Below, in pieces: positions 28,551-37,041 of a DNA stretch of 64,000 bases. Within the stretch, counting starts at the first letter, position 1, and every line of letters begins with the position of its first letter. Under the pieces are notes generated by a model, which was given only the letters and a program-made list of their open reading frames with translations, ran no database searches and was not told where the DNA came from. The position numbers were made by a program, and so were the translations under genes. This DNA is from Streptomyces leeuwenhoekii (lineage in GTDB: Bacteria > Actinomycetota > Actinomycetes > Streptomycetales > Streptomycetaceae): contig NZ_LN831790.1 of NCBI RefSeq assembly GCF_001013905.1, positions 2,108,001 to 2,172,000 of the forward strand, given 5' to 3'.

Positions 28551-29500
28551 CCGAATACTTCTCTCACCGTTTTACCGGAAAAGCGCCGGTTATTCATTCT
28601 TTCGTCGAAGCTTTGAGGCTCCGGACGCCTTGCATTTTCAGACACCTCTTCGGCAAGCGCTGGCGATCCTTCCAGCATCGACCCTGTGACAGCACCGGCG
28701 GGATCGACCCCGAGTACACCCTTGGCGATGGATTTCCCTTGCGCCCACGCCACATACTGAGCGATGTCGGCTGCCTCAGGCGTCTCACCCCTGCGAACAC
28801 TGCCCAGAATGCGCCATTTCGCCCCTTTCCATTCCTTGATTTTCGCACGGTCGAGGCTCCGCAAGTAGCGGCGGAGTCGTGAGAGTTTCGCAAGAGCTCT
28901 GGTCTGCTTCGCAAGATCGGCCAACTTATCGGCCAGTTTGGCCGCAATCCTCGTCGCCTTGGCGGCCCGGTAGGCCACGTTCGCGGCACCGGCCAGTGGA
29001 CCGATCGCAGCCGCAGCCCCCGCGGTAAGCAGCGAAAGGATCGCTGTTGTTGCCGCAGTGACCATAAGGGCCTCCACGATCTCCACGAGAAGATCAGTCA
29101 TGGCTTGCTCGGCGACTTCACACGCCGACGCTGCAACTTCCAATAACTCCGCGATAGTGATCGCGTCTTCAGCTTCACTCAGGAGAGCCTGCTCGAACTC
29201 GACCATGGTTTGACTGAAGCCAACGGAAGCGTCACTTTCCCAGGCCCGCTCGACAGCCTTCCGTTCCGCGACGAGGTCGTCAACGACGCCTTGCAGATCA
29301 CGAGCGGCACTGCGCCAGTGGTCCGCCGTCTCTTTCAACTGCGCGCTGTCGCCAGTAACCCAGTCAAACCACTCGTCGGCGCCACACTGTTTGAGCACTC
29401 CCTTGATGACCTCGTCGAGTGTCGAGGCGATCGGGTTGCTCCAGTCCAACGTGTAACTGACGCGATCCAGAACGCCAGTCGCGGCCTGTCCGACGCCCAT
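28547..29500 (-). CDS. WXG100/LXG-like putative type VII secretion effector
   Basis: This 317-residue protein has a helical N-terminal domain of about 120 residues (DWFDWVTGDSAQLKETADHW to WESDASVGFSQTMVEFEQAL) containing W-x-S/G-type turns like WXG100 and LXG proteins. A hydrophobic Ala-rich central section (VTAATTAILSLLTAGAAAAIG) and a Lys/Arg-rich helical stretch follow. The C-terminus of about 80 residues (RGETPEAADIAQYVAWAQ to KTVREVFG) has no recognised family and may be the active or toxic part. ATG 29500 shares one base with the stop of the small upstream gene. Base composition is lower in GC than the flanking genes, a sign of horizontal transfer or accessory status. Confidence 0.62.
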   Translation of the reverse strand: MGVGQAATGVLDRVSYTLDWSNPIASTLDEVIKGVLKQCGADEWFDWVTGDSAQLKETADHWRSAARDLQGVVDDLVAERKAVERAWESDASVGFSQTMVEFEQALLSEAEDAITIAELLEVAASACEVAEQAMTDLLVEIVEALMVTAATTAILSLLTAGAAAAIGPLAGAANVAYRAAKATRIAAKLADKLADLAKQTRALAKLSRLRRYLRSLDRAKIKEWKGAKWRILGSVRRGETPEAADIAQYVAWAQGKSIAKGVLGVDPAGAVTGSMLEGSPALAEEVSENARRPEPQSFDERMNNRRFSGKTVREVFG

Positions 29501-29811
29501 CAGGAGTTACCTCCGAAGCTACGCGTCGTCTCATCCTCGTTGACGTCATAGTTGTCCGCAGAACCACGCATCGCCTGAGCCACAGTGTCCAGAGTTTCCG
29601 CCGACGTCTCCAGATCCTCGCCCGACTGTTCCATCTGCTCCGTGTAGCCGGCCCGCAAGTCGTTCGACGCGGGCAACTGCCCGAAAACTCCGTCCGGCAG
29701 ATGCAATCCCGATGTCCGCCGTCGAATCTGACGGAGACGCTCGGCCGCATGCTCGGCAGCGTCGGCGTAGCGTCGCAACGCTTCCGTCTCAACGTTCGTC
29801 CCCTGCCCCAC
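29500..29811 (-). CDS. WXG100/ESAT-6-like small helical protein
   Basis: This 103-residue all-helical protein has the pattern VETEALRRYADAAEHAAERL, a central turn (FGQLPASNDLRAGYTEQM), then a second helix (EDLETSAETLDTVAQAMRG) and a charged tail ending in DNYDVNEDETTRSF. This is the layout of WXG100-superfamily and type VII secretion targets, which usually dimerise and accompany a larger effector. The canonical WXG is not present. The start is GTG 29811 with a GGGGG site 4-5 nt upstream. It leads a three-gene unit with overlaps of 1 and 4 nt. Confidence 0.62.
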   Translation of the reverse strand: MGQGTNVETEALRRYADAAEHAAERLRQIRRRTSGLHLPDGVFGQLPASNDLRAGYTEQMEQSGEDLETSAETLDTVAQAMRGSADNYDVNEDETTRSFGGNS

Positions 29812-30519
29812 GAATCCCCCGATGTTGAATGATGAAATTGGCCACGGGCGCCGATGCCGACTGGGCCCCACCGGTCAAAGGGAGCCCCGCCGCTCGCTGC
29901 CCGCGACAGACAACCAAGCTCTGTCAGTCGTCTGAGGCTAGCAAAGATGGCTATGCGGGTCAGCGGAAAGGGCATGTGCATCAATTCCGTACGGCAAGTC
30001 TTGCCCGCCGCTGTGATGACGGGCGTACCCTGCACCACTGGACGAGGCGGATCCGCTCTCGCTCAGTGCGCGCAGCCGCGCCGGTTACCGGATCGACAGC
30101 GACGCTGGCCCGGCCCGTCTCCCACAGAGCTTCTTCCACGAGCTCGGCCTCTCTCTCATCGGGGCCGCCACGCCCTCGCCCTAATGGTGCCGCCGCAGCG
30201 GTACCCACCGCGCAGAACGGCGATTTCCCGGCCCTCGTCACGGGCTTCCCCGCTAAGTTGCGCCGCCCACCGCGTGGCCGCATCGGTGTCGCCTACGCAC
30301 GCAGCTCGGCGGTGAAGGACCGGAAAAGGATCGGTCCGGTCACAGCGCCTGGGGTCGTTAGACGCCAGGCCCAGAACGGCCGGTCGGCGGTGATCGGTCC
30401 GGTGGCCGCGGGCACACCGGAGCGTAGGCCGGGGTGCCGACCTCGGATGGTGGACCACCGCGGCCAGCCGCGAGCCAGTACCCGCAACCCGTCATGACGA
30501 CGACAGGCGCTGGGTGCTG
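29812..30519. other. Gene-poor region, possibly with a decayed gene
   Basis: About 700 bp lie without a confident gene. On the minus strand two overlapping short frames look partly protein-like: around 30158-30290 (AATRWAAQLSGEARDEGREI) and around 29981-30170 (EREAELVEEALWETGRASV). They sit in different frames and neither has a good start, so this may be a broken small gene from the same accessory cassette. Otherwise I see only the likely promoter of the WXG100-like operon just upstream of 29811. Confidence 0.4.
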
Positions 30520-31410
30520 TCAGCCGGTGGCCAGGGGCCCGGCGAAGGAGCGGCGGCAGTGGAGCAGCAGTTCGCGCAGGGCCGGGCTCTTGGACGGGGC
30601 GGAGACCAGGGCCAGCACTCCGGGGATGTCGGCGTCCGTGAGGGCCACGGTCCGCAGCCCGTCGTGACCGGTGGTCATGGACGCGGACAGGACGGCGGCG
30701 CCGAGGCCGCGGGCGGCCAGGTCGAGTACGGCATCGGGTGCGCTCGCCTCCAGGGAGACGGCCGGGGTCAGGCCGCGCGCCGCGGCGGTCCGCTCGAGCA
30801 CCGTCCGGATGCCGGTGCCCCGCGGCAGGCAGACCAGCGGGTGGGCGCACAGCTCGGCGAGGGTGACCTCGCCGTGTGCTGCCAGCGGATGGCCCGGCGG
30901 CACCGCGGCGGCGATCGGCTCGCTGACGATCTGCCAGCCGTCCAGGTCCTCGGGCGGCCGGCCGGCGGCCCCGATCAGGGCCAGGTCGACGCTCCCCTTA
31001 CGCACCTGCTCCACGAGCCGGTCGGAGTCGTCCTCCACCAGGCTGATCTCCACCCCGGGGTGGGCGCGGTGGAACCCGGACAGCGCGTCGAAGAGCGGGG
31101 TGACGGTGCACGCCCTGACCATGCCCACCACGACCCTGCCCCGGACCAGCCCGTTCACCTCGTCGACGGCCCGGCGCAGCGCCTCCGCCGCGGCCAGTAC
31201 GGAACGCGCGTGGTCGCGGACGACCTCGCCGACCGCGGTCAGTTCGGCCTGGCGGCCGGACCGGTCGACGAGCACGGCCCCCAGGTCGTCCTCGAGCCCG
31301 CGTATCCGTGCGCTGATCCCGGGCTGGCTGATGTGCATCCGCTCGGCGGCCCGGGTGAAGTTGCGCTCCTCGGCGACGGCGAGGAAGTACGCCAACTGCC
31401 TCAGTTCCAT
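30520..31410 (-). CDS. LysR-family transcriptional regulator
   Basis: This 296-residue regulator has an N-terminal winged HTH (MELRQLAYFLAVAEERNFTRA, HISQPGISARIRGLEDDLG) and an LTTR effector domain from about residue 90 (GRVVVGMVRACTVTPLFDAL). The start is ATG 31410. It is divergent from a SnoaL-like gene at 31629, its probable target. A GCGAT-N7-ATCGC inverted repeat 18 bp upstream of its start fits a LysR-type site. Effector unknown. Confidence 0.85.
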   Translation of the reverse strand: MELRQLAYFLAVAEERNFTRAAERMHISQPGISARIRGLEDDLGAVLVDRSGRQAELTAVGEVVRDHARSVLAAAEALRRAVDEVNGLVRGRVVVGMVRACTVTPLFDALSGFHRAHPGVEISLVEDDSDRLVEQVRKGSVDLALIGAAGRPPEDLDGWQIVSEPIAAAVPPGHPLAAHGEVTLAELCAHPLVCLPRGTGIRTVLERTAAARGLTPAVSLEASAPDAVLDLAARGLGAAVLSASMTTGHDGLRTVALTDADIPGVLALVSAPSKSPALRELLLHCRRSFAGPLATG

Positions 31411-31427
31411 AACTGGAGATTCTAGTT

Positions 31428-31444
31428 GCGATCAGAACAATCGC
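31428..31444. promoter_or_regulatory. LysR-type inverted repeat
   Basis: GCGATCAGAACAATCGC has perfect 5-bp arms and a T-N11-A-like spacing. It lies between the divergent LysR and SnoaL-like genes. Confidence 0.5.
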
Positions 31445-31510
31445 TTGGACTTATCGGCCGAGGGCGTCGCAGACTCGTGTCGTCGCAGGCATCGCAGTCG
31501 TCGCAGACAT

Positions 31511-31609
31511 CAGTCATTCCAGTTCGTCAGTCATTCCAGTTCGTCAGTCCTCCCAGTACGTCAGTCGTCCCAGTCATCAGTCGTCCCAGTCGTCAGTCGT
31601 CGCAGTCGG
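31511..31609. repeat. Six tandem 16-17 bp repeats in the divergent promoter region
   Basis: Consecutive units begin CAGTCATTCCAGTTCGT (twice, identical), then CAGTCCTCCCAGTACGT, CAGTCGTCCCAGTCAT, CAGTCGTCCCAGTCGT and CAGTCGTCGCAGTCGG. They end 19 bp before the SnoaL-like gene's start. The repeats could be regulator-binding sites or a slippage-prone spacer. Copy number may vary between strains. Confidence 0.75.
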
Positions 31610-31628
31610 AGTACAGAGAGGGACAGCC

Positions 31629-31994
31629 GTGTCGGTTCAGGAGAAGGCCATGCAGCCGGAGGATCTCACCCGTCTGTTCGTCGAGCGCGCCAACGCCGGT
31701 GACGCCGCCGGTCTCGCCGCCCTGTACGAGGAGGAGGCGGTGATGGCCTACCCGCCCGGCAGCGTCACGGTGGGCCGGGAGAACATTCGCAGGCTGTTCG
31801 AGAAGATGCTGGCCCAGGCGCCGCGCTTCGAGCCGGAGCCGCCGCTTCCGACGCTGGTCCAGGGGGATATCGCCCTGACGTCGACCCCGCCCTCGGACGG
31901 TGCGGGCGCGCGTGCGCAGGTGGTCCGGCGCCAGCCCGACGGGAGCTGGCTGCGCGTCATCGATCAGCCGGAGTTCCGTACGCCCCGCGGCTGA
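31629..31994 (+). CDS. SnoaL-like/NTF2-fold protein
   Basis: This 121-residue protein has the cone-shaped NTF2 pattern: LTRLFVERANAGDAAGLAALYEEEAVMAYPPG, VGRENIRRLFEKML, and a C-terminal strand pair (ARAQVVRRQPDGSWLRVIDQP). It is typical of DUF4440/SnoaL-type proteins, some of which are isomerases or detoxifying enzymes. No catalytic assignment is possible. GTG 31629 follows an AGAGAGGGA site. It is divergent from a LysR gene and probably regulated by it. Confidence 0.75.
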   Translation: MSVQEKAMQPEDLTRLFVERANAGDAAGLAALYEEEAVMAYPPGSVTVGRENIRRLFEKMLAQAPRFEPEPPLPTLVQGDIALTSTPPSDGAGARAQVVRRQPDGSWLRVIDQPEFRTPRG

Positions 31995-32052
31995 GACCGT
32001 CCGCGGGGGCGGGACGGACGCCGGTGCGGCCCGCCCCGCCAGGAGAACCCGA

Positions 32053-32094
32053 CCGGCCCCACCCGCCGGGTGACGTCCGGGCGGGCGGGGCCGG
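32053..32094. terminator. Bidirectional terminator hairpin
   Basis: CCGGCCCC...CCCGCC pairs with GGCGGG...GGGGCCGG around an 11-nt loop between two convergent genes. Confidence 0.7.
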
Positions 32095-32108
32095 AAAAGC
32101 GGGACGGG

Positions 32109-32744
<636 letters not shown>

Positions 32745-33143
32745 TCAGGCCAGGACCGCGAACCCGTCGAGCTCCACCATCGCCCGCTCGTCCCACAGGC
32801 GTACGACCTGTACGACCGCCATGGCCGGGTAGTCCCGCCCCGCCAGCCGCCGCCAGACGCGTCCCAGCTCGCGGGCGTGGGCGCGGTAGGCGTCGACGTC
32901 GGTGGCGTAGACGGTGACGCGGGCCAGGTCGGCGGGGGTGCCGCCGGCCGCGCGCAGGGCGGCGAGGAGGTTGTCGAGGGCCTTGGCGAACTGCTCGGGG
33001 AGGGTGTCACCGGTGATCTCGCCGCCCGCGTCGAGGGCGGTCTGGCCGGCCAGGAAGACGATCCGGGAGCCGGTGGCGACGACGGCGTGGGAGAAGCCGG
33101 CCGGTGGGGCGAGGCCGGAGGGGTTGAGGCGCTCGGCGGTCAC
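32745..33143 (-). CDS. RidA (YjgF/L-PSP) family deaminase
   Basis: This 132-residue protein hydrolyses reactive enamines/imines to ketones and ammonia. The family pattern is visible: FSHAVVATGSRIVFLAGQTALD, TLPEQFAKALDNLLAALRAAGG, DLARVTVYATDVDAYR. GTG 33143 overlaps the acyl-CoA dehydrogenase stop by 4 nt with GGAGG upstream. In CoA-dependent 2-aminobenzoate degradation the reduced ring carries an enamine that must lose its amino group, so a RidA protein in this cluster has an obvious job. That link is inference. The gene ends the leftward operon. Confidence 0.82.
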   Translation of the reverse strand: MTAERLNPSGLAPPAGFSHAVVATGSRIVFLAGQTALDAGGEITGDTLPEQFAKALDNLLAALRAAGGTPADLARVTVYATDVDAYRAHARELGRVWRRLAGRDYPAMAVVQVVRLWDERAMVELDGFAVLA

Positions 33144-34282
33144 GGTGCCTCCAGGGTGGCGTACAGCTCCTTGGCGATGATGCCGCGCTGGATCTCGCTC
33201 GCCCCTTCGTAGATGCGGGGAGCGCGCACCTCGCGGTAGAGGTGTTCCAGCGGGTGGCCCCGCACCAGCGCCCGGGCGCCGTGCAGCTGGACGGCCGCGT
33301 CGACGACGTACTGCGCGGTCTCGGTGGCCAGCAGCTTGGCCATCGCCGAGCGGCGGGGCACGTCCGGGTCGCCCTGGTCGTACGCCGTGGCCGCCGCGTA
33401 CACCATCAGCCGGGCCGCCTCCGTGCGCAGCGCCATCTCGGCGACCCGGTGGGAGACGGCCTGGAGGTCCTTCAGCCTGCCGCCGAAGGCGTCCCGTCGG
33501 GCGGTGTGCGCGAGGGTGGCGTCCAGGGCCGCCTGGGCCATGCCGACCGCGAAGGCGCCGACGCTGGGGCGGAAGAGGTTGAGGGTGTGCATGGCGACGC
33601 GGAAGCCGTGGTCCACCTCGCCGAGCACGTCCGCGGCGGTGACGGGGACGGCGTCGAAGGCCAGCGTCCCGATGGCGTGCGGGGCGAGCATGTCGAGCGG
33701 GGCGCCGGTGAGGCCGGGGCGGTCGGCGGGGACGAGGAAGGCGGTGACGCCCTTGGCGCCCGCCCCGGGGGTGGTGCGGGCGAAGACGGTGTAGAGGTCT
33801 GCCTCGGGGGCGTTGGAGATCCAGCACTTCTCCCCGGTGAGCCGCCAGCGGGCGGCCCCGCCCCCGGGCGTGCCCTCCGGTTCGGCCCGCAGGGTCAGCG
33901 CCGCCGCGTCCGATCCCGCTCCGGGCTCGCTGAGCGCGAAGGCGGCCACCGCGCTGCCCTCGGCCACCCGCGGGAGCCAGCGGGCGCGCTGCTCCTCGGT
34001 GCCCCAGGCATGGACGGGGTGGGCGCCCAGGCCCTGGAGGGCGAGGGCCGTCTCGGCCTGGGTGCAGGCGCGGGCCAGGGACTCGCGCATCAGGCACAGG
34101 TCCAGGGCGCCCGAGGTGAACAGCCGCCGCAGCAGCCCGAGTCGGCCGAGCTCGGCGAGGAGGGGGCGGTTGACCCGGCCGGGCGGTCCCTTCTCCGCGA
34201 GCGGGCCGAGCCGCTCCGCGGCCAGGGTGCGCAACTCGGCGCACCAGTCGGTCTGTTCGGGTTCGAGCGAGAAAGCGGGCAT
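33140..34282 (-). CDS. Acyl-CoA dehydrogenase family protein
   Basis: This 380-residue FAD enzyme introduces a double bond alpha-beta to a CoA thioester. Seen here are the ALSEPGAGSDAAAL flavin/substrate motif, GEKCWISNAPEADLYTVFAR, the RDAFGGRLKDLQAV helix, and IYEGASEIQRGIIAKEL with the catalytic-base Glu region. In this cluster it could oxidise an alicyclic acyl-CoA made after ring reduction. ATG 34282 has AGAGG 8 nt upstream. It is followed by RidA with a 4-nt overlap and is divergent from the aryl-CoA ligase. Confidence 0.88.
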   Translation of the reverse strand: MPAFSLEPEQTDWCAELRTLAAERLGPLAEKGPPGRVNRPLLAELGRLGLLRRLFTSGALDLCLMRESLARACTQAETALALQGLGAHPVHAWGTEEQRARWLPRVAEGSAVAAFALSEPGAGSDAAALTLRAEPEGTPGGGAARWRLTGEKCWISNAPEADLYTVFARTTPGAGAKGVTAFLVPADRPGLTGAPLDMLAPHAIGTLAFDAVPVTAADVLGEVDHGFRVAMHTLNLFRPSVGAFAVGMAQAALDATLAHTARRDAFGGRLKDLQAVSHRVAEMALRTEAARLMVYAAATAYDQGDPDVPRRSAMAKLLATETAQYVVDAAVQLHGARALVRGHPLEHLYREVRAPRIYEGASEIQRGIIAKELYATLEAP

Positions 34283-34372
34283 CGCCGGTCCTCTCTCCCC
34301 GCGGCCTCGCCGGCCGCTGCCGTCCGCCCGCGGCCGCGCGGCGGCCGCCCGTACGACGGTATCGCGCCCCGT

Positions 34373-34384
34373 TGACTGCCGTCA
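34373..34384. promoter_or_regulatory. TGAC-N4-GTCA palindrome between divergent catabolic genes
   Basis: TGACTGCCGTCA lies in the divergent promoter of the acyl-CoA dehydrogenase and aryl-CoA ligase genes. A near-identical element (TGACCGTCGTCA), with similar flanks (CACcAAgGCG versus CACgAAaGCG), lies upstream of the enoyl-CoA hydratase at 41157. They are candidates for sites of the local PaaX-type regulator. Confidence 0.62.
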
Positions 34385-34471
34385 CCAAGGCGATACGCTC
34401 GGGGAGCGAGCCCACCACCGAGGCCGCCAGGCACGGGGACCAACCCCGCCCAGGCAAGGGGGCGAACCGCC

Positions 34472-36079
34472 ATGATCTCCTCGGCTCATGTCGACACCTT
34501 CGCGCGCGACCACCTCCCGCCCGCCGAGCAGTGGCCCGAGCTCCGCCTCGACCTCCCGGAGCTGCGCTACCCCGACCGGCTGAACTGCGCCGCCGAGCTG
34601 CTGGCCGGCCCGCCGGACGACCGGCCGGCCTTCCGCACCGGCGCCGGGACCGTCTGGACCTACGGCGAACTGCGCGCCCGCGTCGACCGGATCGCCCACC
34701 TGCTCACCGGCGACCTCGGCGTGGTGCCCGGCAACCGGGTGCTGCTGCGCGGTCCCACCACCCCCTGGCTGGCCGCTTGCTGGCTGGCGGTGCTGAAGGC
34801 GGGCGCGGTCGCCGTCACCGTGCTGGCCCAGCAGCGCCCGCACGAGCTGCGCCAGATCTGCCGGATCGCGCGCGTCCGGCACGCGCTGTGCGACGCCCGG
34901 GCGCTCGGCGGCCTGGCCGACGCCCGGATCCCGGGGCTGCGGATCACGGCCTTCGGCGGGGAGGACCCCGACGACCTGCTGCACCGCCCGGCGCCCGGTA
35001 CGCCGTACCCGGCACTCGCCACGGCGGCGGACGACGTGGCGCTGATCGCGTTCACCTCGGGCACCACCGGGCGCCCCAAGGGGTGCATGCACTTCCACCG
35101 GGATGTGCTGGCGGTCGCCGACACCTTCTCGAAGCGGGTGCTGAAACCGCGCCGGGACGACCTGTTCGCGGGCAGTCCCCCACTGGGCTTCACCTTCGGG
35201 CTGGGCGGGCTGGTGGTCTTCCCGCTGCGGGCGGGGGCCGGCGCGCTGCTGCTGGAACGGGCCACGCCCGCGCGGCTGCTGCCCGCGATCGCCGAGCACC
35301 GGGTGTCGGTGCTGTTCACCGCGCCGACGGCGTACCGCGCGATGCTCGGCGAGCTGGACGCGTACGACATCTCCTCGCTGCGGCGCTGCGTCTCGGCGGG
35401 CGAGAACCTGCCCGCGGCCACCTGGCGGGCCTGGCACGAGCGCACGGGCCTGCGCCTGATCAACGGCATCGGCGCCACCGAGCTGCTGCACATCTTCATC
35501 TCGGCGGCCGACGACGACATACGGCCCGGCACGACGGGCGTCGCGGTGCCGGGGTGGCAGGCGCGCGTGCAGGACCGCAACGGCGAACCCGTGCCCGACG
35601 GCAAGCCCGGCCTGCTGGCGGTGCGCGGGCCGGTCGGCTGCCGGTACCTCGCCGACCCGCGCCAGCGGGAGTACGTGCGCGACGGCTGGAACGTCACCGG
35701 GGACACCTACGTGCGTGAGCCCGACGGCTACTTCCGGTACGTCGCCCGCGCCGACGACATGATCGTCTCCGCCGGGTACAACATCGCGGGGCCGGAGGTG
35801 GAGGACGCGTTGCTGCGCCACCCGGACGTGGTGGAGGCGGCGGTGGTGGGCCGGCCCGACGAGGCGCGCGGGCGGATCGTGGTGGCGTACGCCGTGCTGA
35901 GGGAGGGCGCCGAGCGGGACGCCGAGGCGCTGCGGGCCTTCGTCCTGTCGGAACTGGCGCCGTACAAGTGCCCCCGCGAGATCGTCTTCCTGGACGCGCT
36001 GCCGCGCACCGCGACCGGCAAGCTCCAGCGGTTCAAGCTGCGTGCCGATGGGGTACCGGGGGGCGAACAGCCCCGCTGA
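34472..36079 (+). CDS. Aryl-CoA ligase, 2-aminobenzoate/benzoate-CoA ligase type
   Basis: This 535-residue adenylate-forming enzyme activates a carboxylic acid to its CoA thioester using ATP. Motifs are IAFTSGTTGRPKGCMHFHRD (A3), INGIGATELLHIF (A5), VRDGWNVTGDTYVREPDGYF (A7) and the C-terminal Lys in PRTATGKLQRFKL (A10). The SGENLP and ELLHIF features resemble benzoate and 2-aminobenzoate CoA ligases. It is likely the entry step of the cluster. ATG 34472 has AAGGGGG upstream. It is followed by the PaaX-type regulator 37 bp on. Confidence 0.85.
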   Translation: MISSAHVDTFARDHLPPAEQWPELRLDLPELRYPDRLNCAAELLAGPPDDRPAFRTGAGTVWTYGELRARVDRIAHLLTGDLGVVPGNRVLLRGPTTPWLAACWLAVLKAGAVAVTVLAQQRPHELRQICRIARVRHALCDARALGGLADARIPGLRITAFGGEDPDDLLHRPAPGTPYPALATAADDVALIAFTSGTTGRPKGCMHFHRDVLAVADTFSKRVLKPRRDDLFAGSPPLGFTFGLGGLVVFPLRAGAGALLLERATPARLLPAIAEHRVSVLFTAPTAYRAMLGELDAYDISSLRRCVSAGENLPAATWRAWHERTGLRLINGIGATELLHIFISAADDDIRPGTTGVAVPGWQARVQDRNGEPVPDGKPGLLAVRGPVGCRYLADPRQREYVRDGWNVTGDTYVREPDGYFRYVARADDMIVSAGYNIAGPEVEDALLRHPDVVEAAVVGRPDEARGRIVVAYAVLREGAERDAEALRAFVLSELAPYKCPREIVFLDALPRTATGKLQRFKLRADGVPGGEQPR

Positions 36080-36116
36080 CACCTGGGGTGACCAGCACCG
36101 ATGCCGACGACCTAAG

Positions 36117-36959
36117 ATGATCAACGTGTCCGAGCAGCACGCGCAGCACGCCCCGAGGTCCCTGATCGTCACGTTCTACGGCGCGTACGGCCGGCACGTG
36201 CCGGGCCCGGTGCCCGTCGCCGAGCTGATCCGGCTGCTGGCCGCGGTCGGGGTGGACGCGCCGTCCGTGCGGTCGTCGGTCTCCCGGCTCAAGCGGCGCG
36301 GGCTGCTGCTGCCGGCCCGCACCGAGCAGGGCGCCGCCGGGTACGAGCTGTCCGCGCAGGCCCGGCAGTTGCTCGACGACGGCGACCGGCGCATCTACGC
36401 CGCGGCGCCGCCCGGGGACGAGGGCTGGGTGCTGGCGGTGTTCTCCGTTCCGGAGTCGGAGCGGCAGAAGCGGCACGTGCTGCGCTCGCGCCTGGCCGGA
36501 CTCGGCTTCGGCACCGCCGCGCCCGGGGTGTGGGTCGCCCCGGCCCGTCTGTACGAGGAGACGCGGCACGCCCTGGAGCGGCTGGGCCTGGACGGGTACG
36601 TGGACCTCTTCCGCGGCGAGCACCTGGGCTTCACCCCGACGGCCCGGGCGGTGGCCCGCTGGTGGGACCTGGACGCGATCGCCCGGGAGCACGAGGCGTT
36701 CCTCGACCGCCACGCGCGGGTGCTGGAGAGCTGGCGGCGGCGCGCGGACACCCCGCCGGAGGACGCCTACCGCGACTACCTCCTGGCCCTGGACTCCTGG
36801 CGCCACCTGCCGTACACCGACCCCGGGCTGCCCGCGCGCCTGCTGCCCGCCGACTGGCCGGGCGCGCGCTCGGCGGCCGTCTTCCACGCGCTGCACGAGC
36901 GGCTGCGGGACGCGGGCGCCGCCTACGCCGGTCTGCCGACGCGGCCGGACGGCCCATGA
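36117..36959 (+). CDS. PaaX-family transcriptional regulator
   Basis: This 280-residue regulator has an N-terminal winged HTH of PaaX type (SLIVTFYGAYGRHVPGPVPVAELIRLLAAVGVD, then SVRSSVSRLKRRGLL) and the PaaX middle and C-terminal domains (WVLAVFSVPESERQKRHVLRSRLAGLGFG, VAPARL). PaaX represses phenylacetyl-CoA catabolism and releases DNA on binding the aryl-CoA. Here the effector is probably the aryl-CoA made by the adjacent ligase, by analogy. ATG 36117 (MINVSEQ) is chosen. No clear ribosome site is visible, so GTG 36126 is possible. It is co-directional with the ligase. Confidence 0.86.
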   Translation: MINVSEQHAQHAPRSLIVTFYGAYGRHVPGPVPVAELIRLLAAVGVDAPSVRSSVSRLKRRGLLLPARTEQGAAGYELSAQARQLLDDGDRRIYAAAPPGDEGWVLAVFSVPESERQKRHVLRSRLAGLGFGTAAPGVWVAPARLYEETRHALERLGLDGYVDLFRGEHLGFTPTARAVARWWDLDAIAREHEAFLDRHARVLESWRRRADTPPEDAYRDYLLALDSWRHLPYTDPGLPARLLPADWPGARSAAVFHALHERLRDAGAAYAGLPTRPDGP

Positions 36960-37041
36960 GTCACCTCACATCCGGCGGCGATAAGCCAACCCTCAAGAAG
37001 CTCCCACCGTCCTCTCAGGTTCCCCGCCTAGCCTCCGGCGC

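Noticed and set aside
31511..31609. Tandem repeats as a CRISPR array
   Set aside because: Units are contiguous 16-17 bp with no unique spacers and there are no cas genes.
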